Shown here in pieces: positions 20,401 to 28,981 of a stretch of DNA of 44,862 nt. A program made the translations under genes and the position numbers. The stretch spans positions 1-44,862 of the IMG/VR virus record IMGVR_UViG_3300043409_000654, one strand, 5' to 3'. Source of the DNA: a virus. Each line of letters begins with the position of its first letter. Position 1 is the stretch's first letter. The notes beneath the pieces are model-generated. The model ran no database searches. It was not told the DNA's origin and was given only the letters and a program-made list of their open reading frames with translations.

Positions 20401-22904
20401 TGGCTATTGACAAAGCTCTTAACCAAGCTCCGCTGGGTCTTTCTATGGGCGCAATGCCTGATATGGGCGGTCCTGACCTCGAAATTGAGATTGAGGACCC
20501 CGAAGAAGTAACGCTTCGCGCGGGCGACATGGAAATCGAGATTGATCCAGATGCGGAGGAAGAAGACGACGAGTTTTCTGCAAATCTGGCCGAAGATATG
20601 GACGAAGGCGTGCTTACAGAGCTCGCTGGAGACCTACTTGGCGAGTTCGACGAGGACATTTCGGCCCGTAAGGACTGGATTCAGACTTATGTAGACGGCC
20701 TTGAGCTTCTCGGCATGAAAGTTGAGGACCGAACGGAGCCGTGGCCCGGTGCATGCGGTGTATACCACCCCCTCCTCAGCGAAGCGGTAGTAAAGTTTCA
20801 GGCTGAGACCATGATGGCGACGTTCCCTGCCGCTGGTCCGGTGCGTACAGAGATTATCGGCGCTGAAACGCCCGCGAAGAAAGAAGCTGCGACCCGCGTC
20901 GAAGCGGATATGAACTACCAGTTGACCGATGTGATGGTCGAGTACCGTCCTGAACACGAACGTATGCTGTGGGGGTTGGGCCTTGCAGGTAATGCGTTCA
21001 AGAAGGTGTACTACGATCCATCACTCGGTCGTCAGGTCTCGATGTATGTGCCTGCGGACGACGTAGTTGTCCCTTACGGTGCGTCTAACTTGGAAACTGC
21101 AGAACGTGTGACGCACGTAATGCGTAAAACCGAGAACGAGCTTGACCGCCTGCAGGCCGCAGGCTTCTACCGCGACGTTGAACTGCCAGAACCCAGCGAC
21201 ACTCTCGACGAGGTTGAGAAGGCTATTGCCGAGCGCATGGGTTTCCGCGCGTCTACCGACGACCGGTACAAAGTTCTTGAGATGCACGTCGATCTTGAGA
21301 TCGAAGACGATAAGTATGCGGACAAAGATGACGTCGCTCTTCCATATGTCATCACTATCGAGAAGCAAACGCAGACTGTTCTAGCTATTCGGCGTAATTG
21401 GAACCCCGATGACAAGCTTAAACGCAAGCGCAATCACTTCGTTCATTACTCGTATATTCCGGGTTTCGGCTTTTATGCTTTTGGACTTATCCATCTTGTT
21501 GGTGCTTTTGCTAAGTCTGGTACCAGCCTTATTCGCCAGCTTGTTGATGCTGGTACTCTATCCAATCTACCGGGTGGCTTCAAAACTAAGGGACTGAGGG
21601 TTAAGGGCGACGATACGCCGATTGCCCCCGCTGAGTGGCGAGACGTAGACGTAGCCTCGGGTACAATGCGCGACAATATCATGCCGCTCCCCTATAAGGA
21701 GCCGAGCCAAGTCCTGTATTCGCTTCTGAATACCATCGTAGAAGAAGGTAGGCGGTTTGCCTCTGCAGCGGACCTGCAGGTCAGTGATATGTCGGGACAG
21801 GCCCCGGTAGGCACTACGCTGGCTATTCTGGAGCGCACACTTAAGACTACTTCGGCCATTCAGGCCCGCATTCACTATGCCCAGAAGCAGGAGTTCAGGC
21901 TCCTCAAGGTCATTATCCGGGACTACACACCCGACACCTACTCCTACGACCCCGTAGAGGGCAGCCGCAAGGCCAAGAAAGCCGACTACGATCAGGTTGC
22001 TGTTATCCCCGTTTCGGACCCCAACGCGTCCACAATGGCCCAGAAGATCGTCCAGTATCAGGCGGTCCTCCAGCTGGCCCAGACGGCTCCGCAGATTTAT
22101 GACATGCCGTATCTGCACCGGCAGATGCTCGAAGTGCTGGGTATTAATAACGCCAACAAGCTCGTCCCGCTCAAAGACGGCGACGACATGAAACCGCGTG
22201 ACCCGGTGTCTGAGAACATGGACATCATCAACGGCAAGCCGGTCAAGGCGTTTATCGGACAAGACCACGAAGCGCATATCGCAGTGCATATGGCAGCGAT
22301 GCAAGACCCGCAGATTCAGCAGCTTATGGGCCAGAACCCGAACGCGCAGGCGATGCAGGCTGCCATGATGGCGCACCTTAACGAGCATATTGCCTTCGCT
22401 TACCGCAAGCAGATCGAAGATACCGTAGGCGTCCCGTACCCGGCCCCCGGCCAAGAGATGTCGGCTGATTTGGAGGTACAGATTTCGCGCCTCGCCGCTG
22501 CCGCAGCCCAGCAGTTGCTCCAGAAGAAGCAGGATGAGGCCCAGCAGCAGCAGAACCAGCAGATGGCTCAGGACCCCATCGTCCAGATGCAGCTGCAGGA
22601 ACTGCAGATCAAGCAGGGTGAGCTCGAAATCAAGAAGGGCGAGCTTCAGCTTAAAGAGAAGAAGCTCATGCTGGACGGCATCGTCCAAGCAGACAAGAGC
22701 GAAACCGAAGACAAGCGTATCGACAGTCAGGTCCAGATCGCGGGCATGCAGGTCGGCGCACAGATGGCGACAAGCGAAGCCAAACTCTCCGCTCAGCAAC
22801 AAGAAGCCGGGCTCAAGATGGGTATCGAGATCGCCAGAACTACTTTGGACAACACAGCCCAAAAGGATGTACCCGCTCAACAAGCGCAAACTGAGGAACA
22901 GTAA
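20400..22904 (+). CDS. Portal protein
   Basis: An 834-residue portal, forming the dodecameric ring through which DNA enters and leaves the capsid. It follows terL directly, has an acidic N terminus, a central body with WKPGA-like WPGACGVYHPL and an extended region (SVSDPNASTMAQKIVQYQ-type segment near residues 537-556), and a long Gln-rich coiled coil over about the last 130 residues (QKKQDEAQQQQNQQM and following heptads). Length and tail suggest the long portal type of P22-like and marine podovirus groups. ATG 20400 overlaps the terL stop. Confidence 0.85.
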   Translation: MAIDKALNQAPLGLSMGAMPDMGGPDLEIEIEDPEEVTLRAGDMEIEIDPDAEEEDDEFSANLAEDMDEGVLTELAGDLLGEFDEDISARKDWIQTYVDGLELLGMKVEDRTEPWPGACGVYHPLLSEAVVKFQAETMMATFPAAGPVRTEIIGAETPAKKEAATRVEADMNYQLTDVMVEYRPEHERMLWGLGLAGNAFKKVYYDPSLGRQVSMYVPADDVVVPYGASNLETAERVTHVMRKTENELDRLQAAGFYRDVELPEPSDTLDEVEKAIAERMGFRASTDDRYKVLEMHVDLEIEDDKYADKDDVALPYVITIEKQTQTVLAIRRNWNPDDKLKRKRNHFVHYSYIPGFGFYAFGLIHLVGAFAKSGTSLIRQLVDAGTLSNLPGGFKTKGLRVKGDDTPIAPAEWRDVDVASGTMRDNIMPLPYKEPSQVLYSLLNTIVEEGRRFASAADLQVSDMSGQAPVGTTLAILERTLKTTSAIQARIHYAQKQEFRLLKVIIRDYTPDTYSYDPVEGSRKAKKADYDQVAVIPVSDPNASTMAQKIVQYQAVLQLAQTAPQIYDMPYLHRQMLEVLGINNANKLVPLKDGDDMKPRDPVSENMDIINGKPVKAFIGQDHEAHIAVHMAAMQDPQIQQLMGQNPNAQAMQAAMMAHLNEHIAFAYRKQIEDTVGVPYPAPGQEMSADLEVQISRLAAAAAQQLLQKKQDEAQQQQNQQMAQDPIVQMQLQELQIKQGELEIKKGELQLKEKKLMLDGIVQADKSETEDKRIDSQVQIAGMQVGAQMATSEAKLSAQQQEAGLKMGIEIARTTLDNTAQKDVPAQQAQTEEQ

Positions 22905-23098
22905 TGAGTTCTGATCTAATCAAGTATCTTTCAAACAAGATACAAGAAGAACTTAAAGTTATCGAGAACGACACGGCCATGGGTCATGCCAAAGACTTCG
23001 GTGACTATAAGTACGCCTGCGGCATTTATCGCGGTTTGCTGGTGGCGAATAATATCCTCATGGAAACCGCGCAGCGAATGGAACAAGACGATGACTGA
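22904..23098 (+). CDS. Hypothetical small protein after portal
   Basis: A 64-residue helical protein (MSSDLIKYLSNKIQEELKVI onward) with DYKYACGIYRGLL in the middle and an acidic end. It overlaps the portal stop by one base (TAATG) and the co-chaperonin start by eight. Small proteins of this kind often sit after portal genes; function unknown. Confidence 0.7.
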   Translation: MSSDLIKYLSNKIQEELKVIENDTAMGHAKDFGDYKYACGIYRGLLVANNILMETAQRMEQDDD

Positions 23099-23534
23099 CG
23101 TAGAGGACAAAACTCTGCCCAAGACCCCAGAATTTCTTATTGCTACTGACGTAAACGACCTCGATAACGCCACGGTTCTTCCCGATACGGACGAACGTAA
23201 GGCTACGCAGCTTCCTAACCCTTCGGGTTACCGCATCCTATGCGCGATTCCTGAAGTAGACGAGAAGACTTCTGGTGGCTTGTACAAGGCCGACGAGACC
23301 AAACGCTACGAAGAGCTTACCACGCCGGTACTATTTGTACTGAAGGTCGGCCCCGATGCGTTCAAGGACCCTTCGCGCTTCCCATCCGGTGCGTGGTGCA
23401 AGGAAGGTGACTTCATCCTCACCCGCCCACACGCGGGTAGCCGAGTGAAGATTCACGGGCGTGAGTTCCGTCTTATCAATGATGATTCTGTAGAAGCAGT
23501 CATCGAAGACCCCCGTGGCGTCTCGCGCGGGTAA
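23091..23534 (+). CDS. GroES-like co-chaperonin
   Basis: A 147-residue Cpn10-type protein. Residues 46-145 show the fold: GYRILCAIP, a glycine-rich mobile loop with EKTSGGLY (58-65), a long middle with VLFVLKVGPDAF, CKEGDFILTRP and a C-terminal GREFRLINDDSVEAVIED. Phage co-chaperonins such as T4 gp31 replace host GroES to help capsid proteins fold in host GroEL. No GroEL gene is present. The start ATG 23091 overlaps the upstream gene. The N-terminal 45 residues are an extension beyond normal GroES. Confidence 0.85.
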   Translation: MTDVEDKTLPKTPEFLIATDVNDLDNATVLPDTDERKATQLPNPSGYRILCAIPEVDEKTSGGLYKADETKRYEELTTPVLFVLKVGPDAFKDPSRFPSGAWCKEGDFILTRPHAGSRVKIHGREFRLINDDSVEAVIEDPRGVSRG

Positions 23535-23563
23535 AACGGGCAACCGTACAAAGGAGAAGTAAC

Positions 23564-24508
23564 ATGGCTACTAAGCCCAACGATGATGACGACTTCCAGT
23601 GGGAAGTTGAAGATGAAACTGCGGATACTTCCGCAAAACCTGAGATTGAGATCGAGGACGATACTCCTGAGGCCGACCGAGGCCGGGAGCCAATGCCGAA
23701 GGAAATCGTTGACGAACTCGAAGCCGACGAGCTTGAAGAGTACTCTGATAAGGTCAAGACGCGCCTTAAGCAGATGAAGAAGGTCTGGCACGACGAGCGC
23801 CGCGAGAAAGAGCGGCTGCTGCGCGAGCAGAATGAGGCTGTGGCCGTTGCTCAGCGCCTCATGGAAGAGAATAAGCGCTTCCGCCAGACACTTAGTCAGG
23901 GTGAGCAGTCTCTTGTTCAGTCCTATCAGCAGTCTGCCGAATACGAGCGTATGCAGGCCCAGCGCGACTACAAGGAAGCCTACGAAGCAGGCGACTCTGA
24001 GAAGCTAGTTGTGGCCCAAGAGCAGCTGCAAGAGGCCAACTACAGGCTCTCTCAACTAAAGAACTACGTACCCACTATGCAAGCGGATACTTCTGAGGTA
24101 CAAATCTCTCAGCCGCAGTATGATGTACCGCGTCCAGACCAGAAAACCCTTGCGTGGCAAGAGCGCAATCAGTGGTGGGGGTCGGACCCGGAAATGACTG
24201 CTTCGGCTCTGGGGCTTCACCAGAAACTGGAGCGTGAACGTGGTCCGCAGTTTGTGGGCACCGACGAATACTGGGCGGTCATTGACAAAACAATGGGTCG
24301 TCGCTTCCCCGAGTATTTCGGGGAACCTGAAAGGCAGAGTCCGGAACCAACATCTCCGAGGCAAAAGTCTGCGAACGTTGTTGCCCCCGCTTCCCGCAGC
24401 ACTTCATCCAAAAAAGTCGTGCTAAAACAATCTCAATTGGCGCTTGCCAAGAAATTGGGTCTAACTCCTGAACAGTATGCTCGGGAATTTAAGAAGTTGG
24501 AAGGGTAA
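23564..24508 (+). CDS. Scaffold-like protein
   Basis: A 314-residue, very acidic N terminus (DDDDFQWEVEDETAD and more) followed by a long charged coiled coil (about residues 60-170, KVKTRLKQMKKVWHDERREK onward) and a basic C-terminal helix (KQSQLALAKKLGLTPEQYAR). This composition and the position between portal and capsid are typical of internal scaffolding proteins that guide prohead assembly. ATG 23564 follows AAAGGAGAAGTAAC, an excellent ribosome site. Confidence 0.75.
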   Translation: MATKPNDDDDFQWEVEDETADTSAKPEIEIEDDTPEADRGREPMPKEIVDELEADELEEYSDKVKTRLKQMKKVWHDERREKERLLREQNEAVAVAQRLMEENKRFRQTLSQGEQSLVQSYQQSAEYERMQAQRDYKEAYEAGDSEKLVVAQEQLQEANYRLSQLKNYVPTMQADTSEVQISQPQYDVPRPDQKTLAWQERNQWWGSDPEMTASALGLHQKLERERGPQFVGTDEYWAVIDKTMGRRFPEYFGEPERQSPEPTSPRQKSANVVAPASRSTSSKKVVLKQSQLALAKKLGLTPEQYAREFKKLEG

Positions 24509-24512
24509 GAAC

Positions 24513-24995
24513 ATGACTCAGACAGACCGCATCAGCGATATTGAAAACGAACTCAGTGTTAACCGTGCTCCTCGCAAGAGCCGTGAACAGGCAGAACGCC
24601 CGAAGGTTTGGCAGCAAGCATCAACGCTGCCGGAACCGGATAAGCAGGCAGGATATACGTACCGTTGGGTTCGTGTCTCTACGCTGGGCCAGAACGACGC
24701 TCGAAACATCTCATCGGCTTTCCGCGAAGGTTGGGAACCAGTGAGCATTAACGAGCAGCCTCAGTTCAAGTTCATGGTGGACCCGGATAGCCGCTTTAAG
24801 GACAACATCGAAGTCGCAGGACTGTTGCTATGCAAGGTTCCGGACGAGCTTATGGAACAGCGTCGAGCCCATTTCGACAGGCTTACCCAAGCTCAGACTG
24901 AATCTGTGGATAACAGCTTCATGCGAGAGAACGATGCCCGTATGCCGCTCTTCTCGGAGAAGCGTACCAAGACATCGTTTGGTTCAGGCAGATAA
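24513..24995 (+). CDS. Hypothetical head-region protein
   Basis: A 160-residue polar protein (MTQTDRISDIENELSVNRAP onward) with YTYRWVRVSTLGQNDARN and a charged C terminus. Similar proteins lie between scaffold and capsid in many environmental phages. ATG 24513 follows GGAAGGGTAAGAAC, four bases after the scaffold stop. No function can be given; an accessory scaffold or capsid-completion role is possible. Confidence 0.7.
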   Translation: MTQTDRISDIENELSVNRAPRKSREQAERPKVWQQASTLPEPDKQAGYTYRWVRVSTLGQNDARNISSAFREGWEPVSINEQPQFKFMVDPDSRFKDNIEVAGLLLCKVPDELMEQRRAHFDRLTQAQTESVDNSFMRENDARMPLFSEKRTKTSFGSGR

Positions 24996-25012
24996 GCTAG
25001 GAGCTTAGAAAC

Positions 25013-25606
25013 ATGGCATATCCTTCCGTTTCGGGGCCGTATGGCCTCATTCCGATCAATCTGATCGGCGGGCAGGTTTTTGCTAGTGCCACTCGTCAGA
25101 TTCCGATTGTTACCAACTCTTCGACGGCCATCTATTTTGGTGACGTTGTTAAGCTTGGTAACGACGGGACCATTTCGAAGGACACTGGCACGAGCTCGGC
25201 CACCCCTGTCGGCGTTTTCCTTGGTTGCTCGTACACCGATCCGACCTTTGGTAAGACGTTCCGTCAGTACTACCCCGGTACCACGAACATCACCGACGTT
25301 GTTGCCTATGTGCAGGACGACCCGGATGCGCTGTTCAAGGTCGCCGTGGTTTCGACTGGTATTAACATTAGCTACGTCACCCGTGCGAACGTCGGTGAAA
25401 ACGCTGTGCTGGTTCAGACTGCGGGTTCGACCATTACGGGTGACTCTAAGGTTGCTGTTAGCAGCACCACGGGTACTACCTCGACGTGGCCGATCCGTAT
25501 CATTGATGTCATTCCCGAAACTCAGTCGTCTGCGGGCTCCTATACGGAAGTCGTGGTCAAGTGGAATCAGGGCATGCACCAGTATCTCAACCCCACTGGC
25601 GTGTAA
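25013..25606 (+). CDS. Probable capsid decoration protein
   Basis: A 197-residue beta-rich protein (MAYPSVSGPYGLIPINLIGG onward) with GDVVKLGNDGTI and many Thr/Ser/Gly strands, located immediately before the major capsid gene. This matches head decoration or capsid-stabilising proteins in position and composition. ATG 25013 follows TAGGAGCTTAGAAAC. Assignment is inferred, not proven by a motif. Confidence 0.6.
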   Translation: MAYPSVSGPYGLIPINLIGGQVFASATRQIPIVTNSSTAIYFGDVVKLGNDGTISKDTGTSSATPVGVFLGCSYTDPTFGKTFRQYYPGTTNITDVVAYVQDDPDALFKVAVVSTGINISYVTRANVGENAVLVQTAGSTITGDSKVAVSSTTGTTSTWPIRIIDVIPETQSSAGSYTEVVVKWNQGMHQYLNPTGV

Positions 25607-25620
25607 GGAGGACTGGTTAA

Positions 25621-26532
25621 ATGGCTATTTCACGCGCACAACTTCTCAAGGAACTCCTCCCCGGCCTGAACGCTCTGTTCGGTCTGGAGTATGCTCGCTA
25701 CGGCGAAGAGCATAAGGAAATCTTTGACACCGAAACTTCCGAGCGTTCGTTCGAAGAAGAAGCCAAGCTGTCGGGCTTCTCGGCTGCTCCGGTTAAGAAC
25801 GAAGGTTCGGCCATCGCATACGACAACGGTCAGGAAGTCTTCACTGCTCGCTACACCCACGAAACGATTGCCCTCGGGTTCTCGCTGACTGAAGAAGCGA
25901 TTGAGGACAACCTGTATGACAGCCTCTCGGCTCGTTATACTAAGGCCCTTGCCCGTGCGATGTCGTACACCAAGCAGACCAAGGCTGCTGCGGTCCTGAA
26001 CAACGGCTTTAGTGCATCCTACCCCGGTGGCGATGGCGTAGCACTGTTCTCGGCTTCGCATCCTATTGTGTCTGGTGGTGTTAACTCCAACACGCCTTCT
26101 ACGCAGGTTGACCTTAACGAAACGTCGCTTGAAGCCGCAGTCATTCAGATTGCTGCTTGGACCGACGAGCGTGGTCTGCTGATCGCTGCGAAGCCACGTA
26201 AGCTGATTGTTCCGCCGAACCTGATGTTTGTTGCTACTCGCCTGCTCGAAACCGAACTCCGCGTCGGCACGGCAGATAACGATATCAACGCCATCAAGAA
26301 CAACGGTTCGATCCCGGAAGGTTACACCGTTAACCACTTCCTGACCGACACGAACGGCTGGTTCCTGACCACCGACGTGCCGAATGGTATGAAGCACTTT
26401 GTCCGTACTCCGATGAGCACCGGAATGGATGGAGACTTCGATACCGGAAACGTCCGGTACAAGGCCCGTGAGCGTTACTCGTTCGGATGGTCGGATCCGC
26501 TTGGAATGTGGGGTACTTCGGGTTCGACCTAA
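25621..26532 (+). CDS. Major capsid protein
   Basis: A 303-residue protein with the features of phage major capsid proteins of the Mu gpT/HK97-fold type: an N-terminal helix, ARYTHETIALGFSLTEEAIED, a spine-helix region ARAMSYTKQTKAAAVLNNGF, LIAAKPRKLIVPPNLMFVAT, the VNHFLTDTNGWFLTTD strand and a terminal KARERYSFGWSDPLG P-domain strand. It comes after scaffold and decoration-like genes and is followed by a strong terminator, as expected for a highly expressed gene. ATG 25621 has AAGGAGGACTGGTTAA in front. Confidence 0.9.
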   Translation: MAISRAQLLKELLPGLNALFGLEYARYGEEHKEIFDTETSERSFEEEAKLSGFSAAPVKNEGSAIAYDNGQEVFTARYTHETIALGFSLTEEAIEDNLYDSLSARYTKALARAMSYTKQTKAAAVLNNGFSASYPGGDGVALFSASHPIVSGGVNSNTPSTQVDLNETSLEAAVIQIAAWTDERGLLIAAKPRKLIVPPNLMFVATRLLETELRVGTADNDINAIKNNGSIPEGYTVNHFLTDTNGWFLTTDVPNGMKHFVRTPMSTGMDGDFDTGNVRYKARERYSFGWSDPLGMWGTSGST

Positions 26533-26561
26533 TAAACCCTTAAAAAACCTCAAGTTTTTGG

Positions 26562-26591
26562 AAACCCCCGGAGAAATCCGGGGGTTTTTTT
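26562..26591 (+). terminator. Strong rho-independent terminator after the capsid gene
   Basis: Stem AAACCCCCGGA and TCCGGGGGTTT with a GAAA tetraloop (26562-26587), followed by a T run. It would end or reduce transcription after the capsid gene. Confidence 0.93.
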
Positions 26592-26616
26592 ATCCCTTGT
26601 GTTACTAGTTTAGTTC

Positions 26617-26640
26617 GTGTACCCACAACGGGCGGTACAC
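26617..26640. promoter_or_regulatory. Stem-loop before the GIY-YIG gene
   Basis: GTGTACC (26617-26623) pairs with GGTACAC (26634-26640) around a ten-base loop in the leader of the homing endonuclease. It may regulate its expression; no clear promoter was found. Confidence 0.45.
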
Positions 26641-26672
26641 ACGTTCCCTGTAACTAAGTCTCTGAGGGTATT

Positions 26673-27386
26673 ATGGATCAAGGTATCTACAAGATCATCA
26701 ATGTGGTGAACAATAAGTTTTATATAGGTAGCGCGGTTAGTTTCCGTAAACGGAAAGCGCGTCACTTCTCTGAGTTGCGCAACGGCAAGCACAATAACCG
26801 TCACCTACAGGCGGCATGGTATAAGTATGGCGAGCAGGCTTTTGTGTTTGTGGTTGTCGAGACGGTAGAGGACCGTGCAACGCTTCTCGATGTGGAGAAC
26901 CGATGGCTAAAACATCACGTAGGTCAGGAATACTGCTACAATATTGGCAGGGATGCTACAGCACCTGCGCTCGGTATGTCGGGGGAACTGAGCCCTACGT
27001 GGGGGTATAAACATACTATAGGAGCCAAGGAGCAGATTGGAGTACATAGCCAAGGAAGGGAGCACACCCCGGAGTCTCGCGAGCGGATTAGGCAGTTCCT
27101 TATCGGCAAACCAAAATCCGCCGAAACTCGCGCTAAGATAAGCGCCACGCTATCAGGTGCGGGTAACCCCAACTATGGTAAACCCCGCTCTGATGTGTTC
27201 AAGGAGAAAGTCAGTAGGGCTGTGGAGGTTGTAAACCCCGCGGGCGCAGTTGTACTGTTCCCTAGTATTGTAGCGCTACGGGAGACGCTAAACCTTAAAC
27301 CGTCCACAGTTAACCGCGCGCTTAAGTCCGGTAAGACTCTTACCAAAGGTCCGCACAAAGGACTGGCATTCCGGTATGCGGAGTGA
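26673..27386 (+). CDS. GIY-YIG homing endonuclease with NUMOD-type repeats
   Basis: A 237-residue free-standing homing endonuclease. The catalytic GIY-YIG module spans residues 1-92: GIYKI (4-8), FYIGS (17-21), H31 and the catalytic Glu E76 in DVENRWLKHH. Residues about 105-175 carry NUMOD3-like DNA-binding repeats (SPTWGYKH, HTPESRERIR, KSAETRAKI, NPNYGK). The end (VLFPSIVALRETLNLKPSTV and on) is an IENR1/NUMOD1-like wHTH. It lies between the capsid terminator and the next structural gene, a usual insertion place. ATG 26673 follows GAGGGTATT. Confidence 0.93.
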   Translation: MDQGIYKIINVVNNKFYIGSAVSFRKRKARHFSELRNGKHNNRHLQAAWYKYGEQAFVFVVVETVEDRATLLDVENRWLKHHVGQEYCYNIGRDATAPALGMSGELSPTWGYKHTIGAKEQIGVHSQGREHTPESRERIRQFLIGKPKSAETRAKISATLSGAGNPNYGKPRSDVFKEKVSRAVEVVNPAGAVVLFPSIVALRETLNLKPSTVNRALKSGKTLTKGPHKGLAFRYAE

Positions 27387-27411
27387 TACACAGACTCCAC
27401 TAGGGTTTTTG

Positions 27412-27454
27412 CTCACACCGACTGACCTAGCAGACGTAGTAGAGACGGTGTGAG
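27412..27454. promoter_or_regulatory. Stem-loop in leader of the next structural gene
   Basis: CTCACACCG (27412-27420) pairs with CGGTGTGAG (27446-27454) around a 25-base loop. It lies just after the homing endonuclease and before the 142-aa gene, and may be a leader structure or remnant of the original junction. Confidence 0.5.
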
Positions 27455-27479
27455 TTAGTGCTACTACACGGAGATATTT

Positions 27480-27908
27480 ATGGGTACGACTACTTTTTCG
27501 GGTCCGGTTGTTTCGACGGGCGGCTTTGTCGGTTCGCTTACACTTGCTGACCCGCTTGCTACCTCTGCCATTCAGGCTGCCGACGCTTCTTCGGCCCTGA
27601 CCTTTGCCAACTCGACTGGTGTTGTCACTGTTGTGGCGGGTCTCACTTTTGCGGACGCCAAGAACATCGTGGTGAATGCCACCACGGGTACCAAGATCGG
27701 TACGGCAACCACGCAGAAGCTCGGTTTCTTCAACGCCACCCCCGTCGTGCAGCAGGCTACCACCGGTACGGTCACCGGCTTCACCGCTGGCTCGGGTACT
27801 GCGTCAAAGGACGACAGCACCTTCACGGGTAATTCTGGTACAAAGGCTTACACCGTTGGCGACATCGTGCTGGCCCTGAAGAACCTTGGTATCCTTGCCG
27901 CTTCGTAA
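27480..27908 (+). CDS. Structural-type protein, possible head fiber or decoration
   Basis: A 142-residue Thr/Ala/Gly-rich beta protein (MGTTTFSGPVVSTGGFVGSL onward) with a short C-terminal helix DIVLALKNLGIL. Similar proteins follow capsid genes in many environmental phages. ATG 27480 follows CGGAGATATTT. It has no enzymatic motif. A virion surface role is inferred from composition and place. Confidence 0.65.
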   Translation: MGTTTFSGPVVSTGGFVGSLTLADPLATSAIQAADASSALTFANSTGVVTVVAGLTFADAKNIVVNATTGTKIGTATTQKLGFFNATPVVQQATTGTVTGFTAGSGTASKDDSTFTGNSGTKAYTVGDIVLALKNLGILAAS

Positions 27909-27934
27909 TAGCCAGCAAATAGGAGGGCCTTCCT

Positions 27935-28240
27935 ATGGCTATGCAAACTGACGTTAAAGCGACGATACCTATTACCGCCACGGGTGTATTTCAGGATCAA
28001 GGCACCAATACCGTCGGGCGTACGCGCATACGTGGTGTTTATGCCGTATGCGGTGCTTCAGCCGGTTCGGTTGTAGTTGCCGATGGTAACGGCGGTAGCA
28101 CCCTGCTTACGATGAACACGCCTACGGCGGCTAACGTCGGCAGCGTCTACATGCTTCTCCCCGGAGAAGGCATCCTTGCCCAAAACGGGTTATATGGTAC
28201 GGTTACTAACACCGCCTCCATTACCATCTTCTATGGGTGA
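27935..28240 (+). CDS. Small beta-rich structural-type protein
   Basis: A 101-residue protein (MAMQTDVKATIPITATGVFQ onward) with short strands and SVVVADGNGGSTLL in the middle. ATG 27935 follows AGGAGGGCCTTCCT. It lies between other virion-type genes. No named family is recognised. Confidence 0.65.
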   Translation: MAMQTDVKATIPITATGVFQDQGTNTVGRTRIRGVYAVCGASAGSVVVADGNGGSTLLTMNTPTAANVGSVYMLLPGEGILAQNGLYGTVTNTASITIFYG

Positions 28241-28243
28241 CAT

Positions 28244-28981
28244 ATGCAGAACGAAAAGGGTTTTGATCTAGCCGGGCGCAGTCTCTTTATCGCGCTGCCC
28301 GCCTACGACTTTAAGGTTTCCTTGAAGCTGGCTATTTCGCTGGCCCAATTCGCGCAGCAGGCTCAGCAGCACGGGGTATCAATTCAGATTGGCAGTATTT
28401 GCGGCTGCTCTGTGGTATCCCGTGCTCGCAACCTGCTGGCGCAAGACATGCTTGATTCCGACTGCACGGACCTGATGTTCATTGATTCGGACATTAACTT
28501 CGAAGCAGCCGACCTTTTCCGCCTCATGGCGTGGACCTCAGACCCGAGTAAGGGGATTGTTGCCGGGGTACCGCGTACGCGCAGCACGACCAAGACTTAT
28601 ATCGGCACGCTCGATTACGACGACAACAACGAGCTTACGATGAACCGTATGGGGCTCGTCCGTGCCAAGCGGGTAGCAACTGCCTTTATGATGGTGCGCC
28701 GCGACGTCTTCGAAAAGCTGGACGCTATACACCCCGAATGGCGGTACTATGACGAGCGCTCTGGGCGCACGGTGCCTTGCATCTTCGACTTTATGCTGAC
28801 CGAAGAAGGCTACATCGGAGAGGACTACCTCTTCTGCGACCGTGCTCGCGAAGCTGGGTTTGAAGTCTGGGTCGATCCCACGATCAAGCTCGGCCACATG
28901 GGCGTGCAGGAATACGAAGGTGAGTTTGGTAGGGACGTCCTCTATCCGATGATTGTGCCCTCACAGAAGGAGGTAGCGTAA
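28244..28981 (+). CDS. GT-A-like glycosyltransferase family protein (late copy)
   Basis: A 245-residue homolog of the protein at 2727-3497. The same landmarks appear in order: LFIALPAYDFKVS, VSRARNLLAQDML, LMFIDSDINF with DSD at 81-83, GEDYLFCDRAREAG (192-205) and KLGHMGVQEY with H218. The metal-binding DSD and late His fit an active GT-A-like enzyme. As a late gene among virion genes it could modify a virion protein or the host surface, whereas the early copy may act elsewhere. Sugar and acceptor are unknown. Confidence 0.75.
   Translation: MQNEKGFDLAGRSLFIALPAYDFKVSLKLAISLAQFAQQAQQHGVSIQIGSICGCSVVSRARNLLAQDMLDSDCTDLMFIDSDINFEAADLFRLMAWTSDPSKGIVAGVPRTRSTTKTYIGTLDYDDNNELTMNRMGLVRAKRVATAFMMVRRDVFEKLDAIHPEWRYYDERSGRTVPCIFDFMLTEEGYIGEDYLFCDRAREAGFEVWVDPTIKLGHMGVQEYEGEFGRDVLYPMIVPSQKEVA

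Noticed and set aside
21567-22889. 440-residue minus-strand frame opposite the portal gene
   Set aside because: Leu/His-rich antisense reading of a coding region; no start signal and inside the late operon.
25630-26553. 307-residue minus-strand frame opposite the capsid gene
   Set aside because: Antisense shadow of the well-supported capsid protein; its putative start lies in the terminator region.
26533-26672. Group I intron around the GIY-YIG gene
   Set aside because: The capsid gene ends normally with its own terminator and no split exon follows, so the endonuclease is free-standing.
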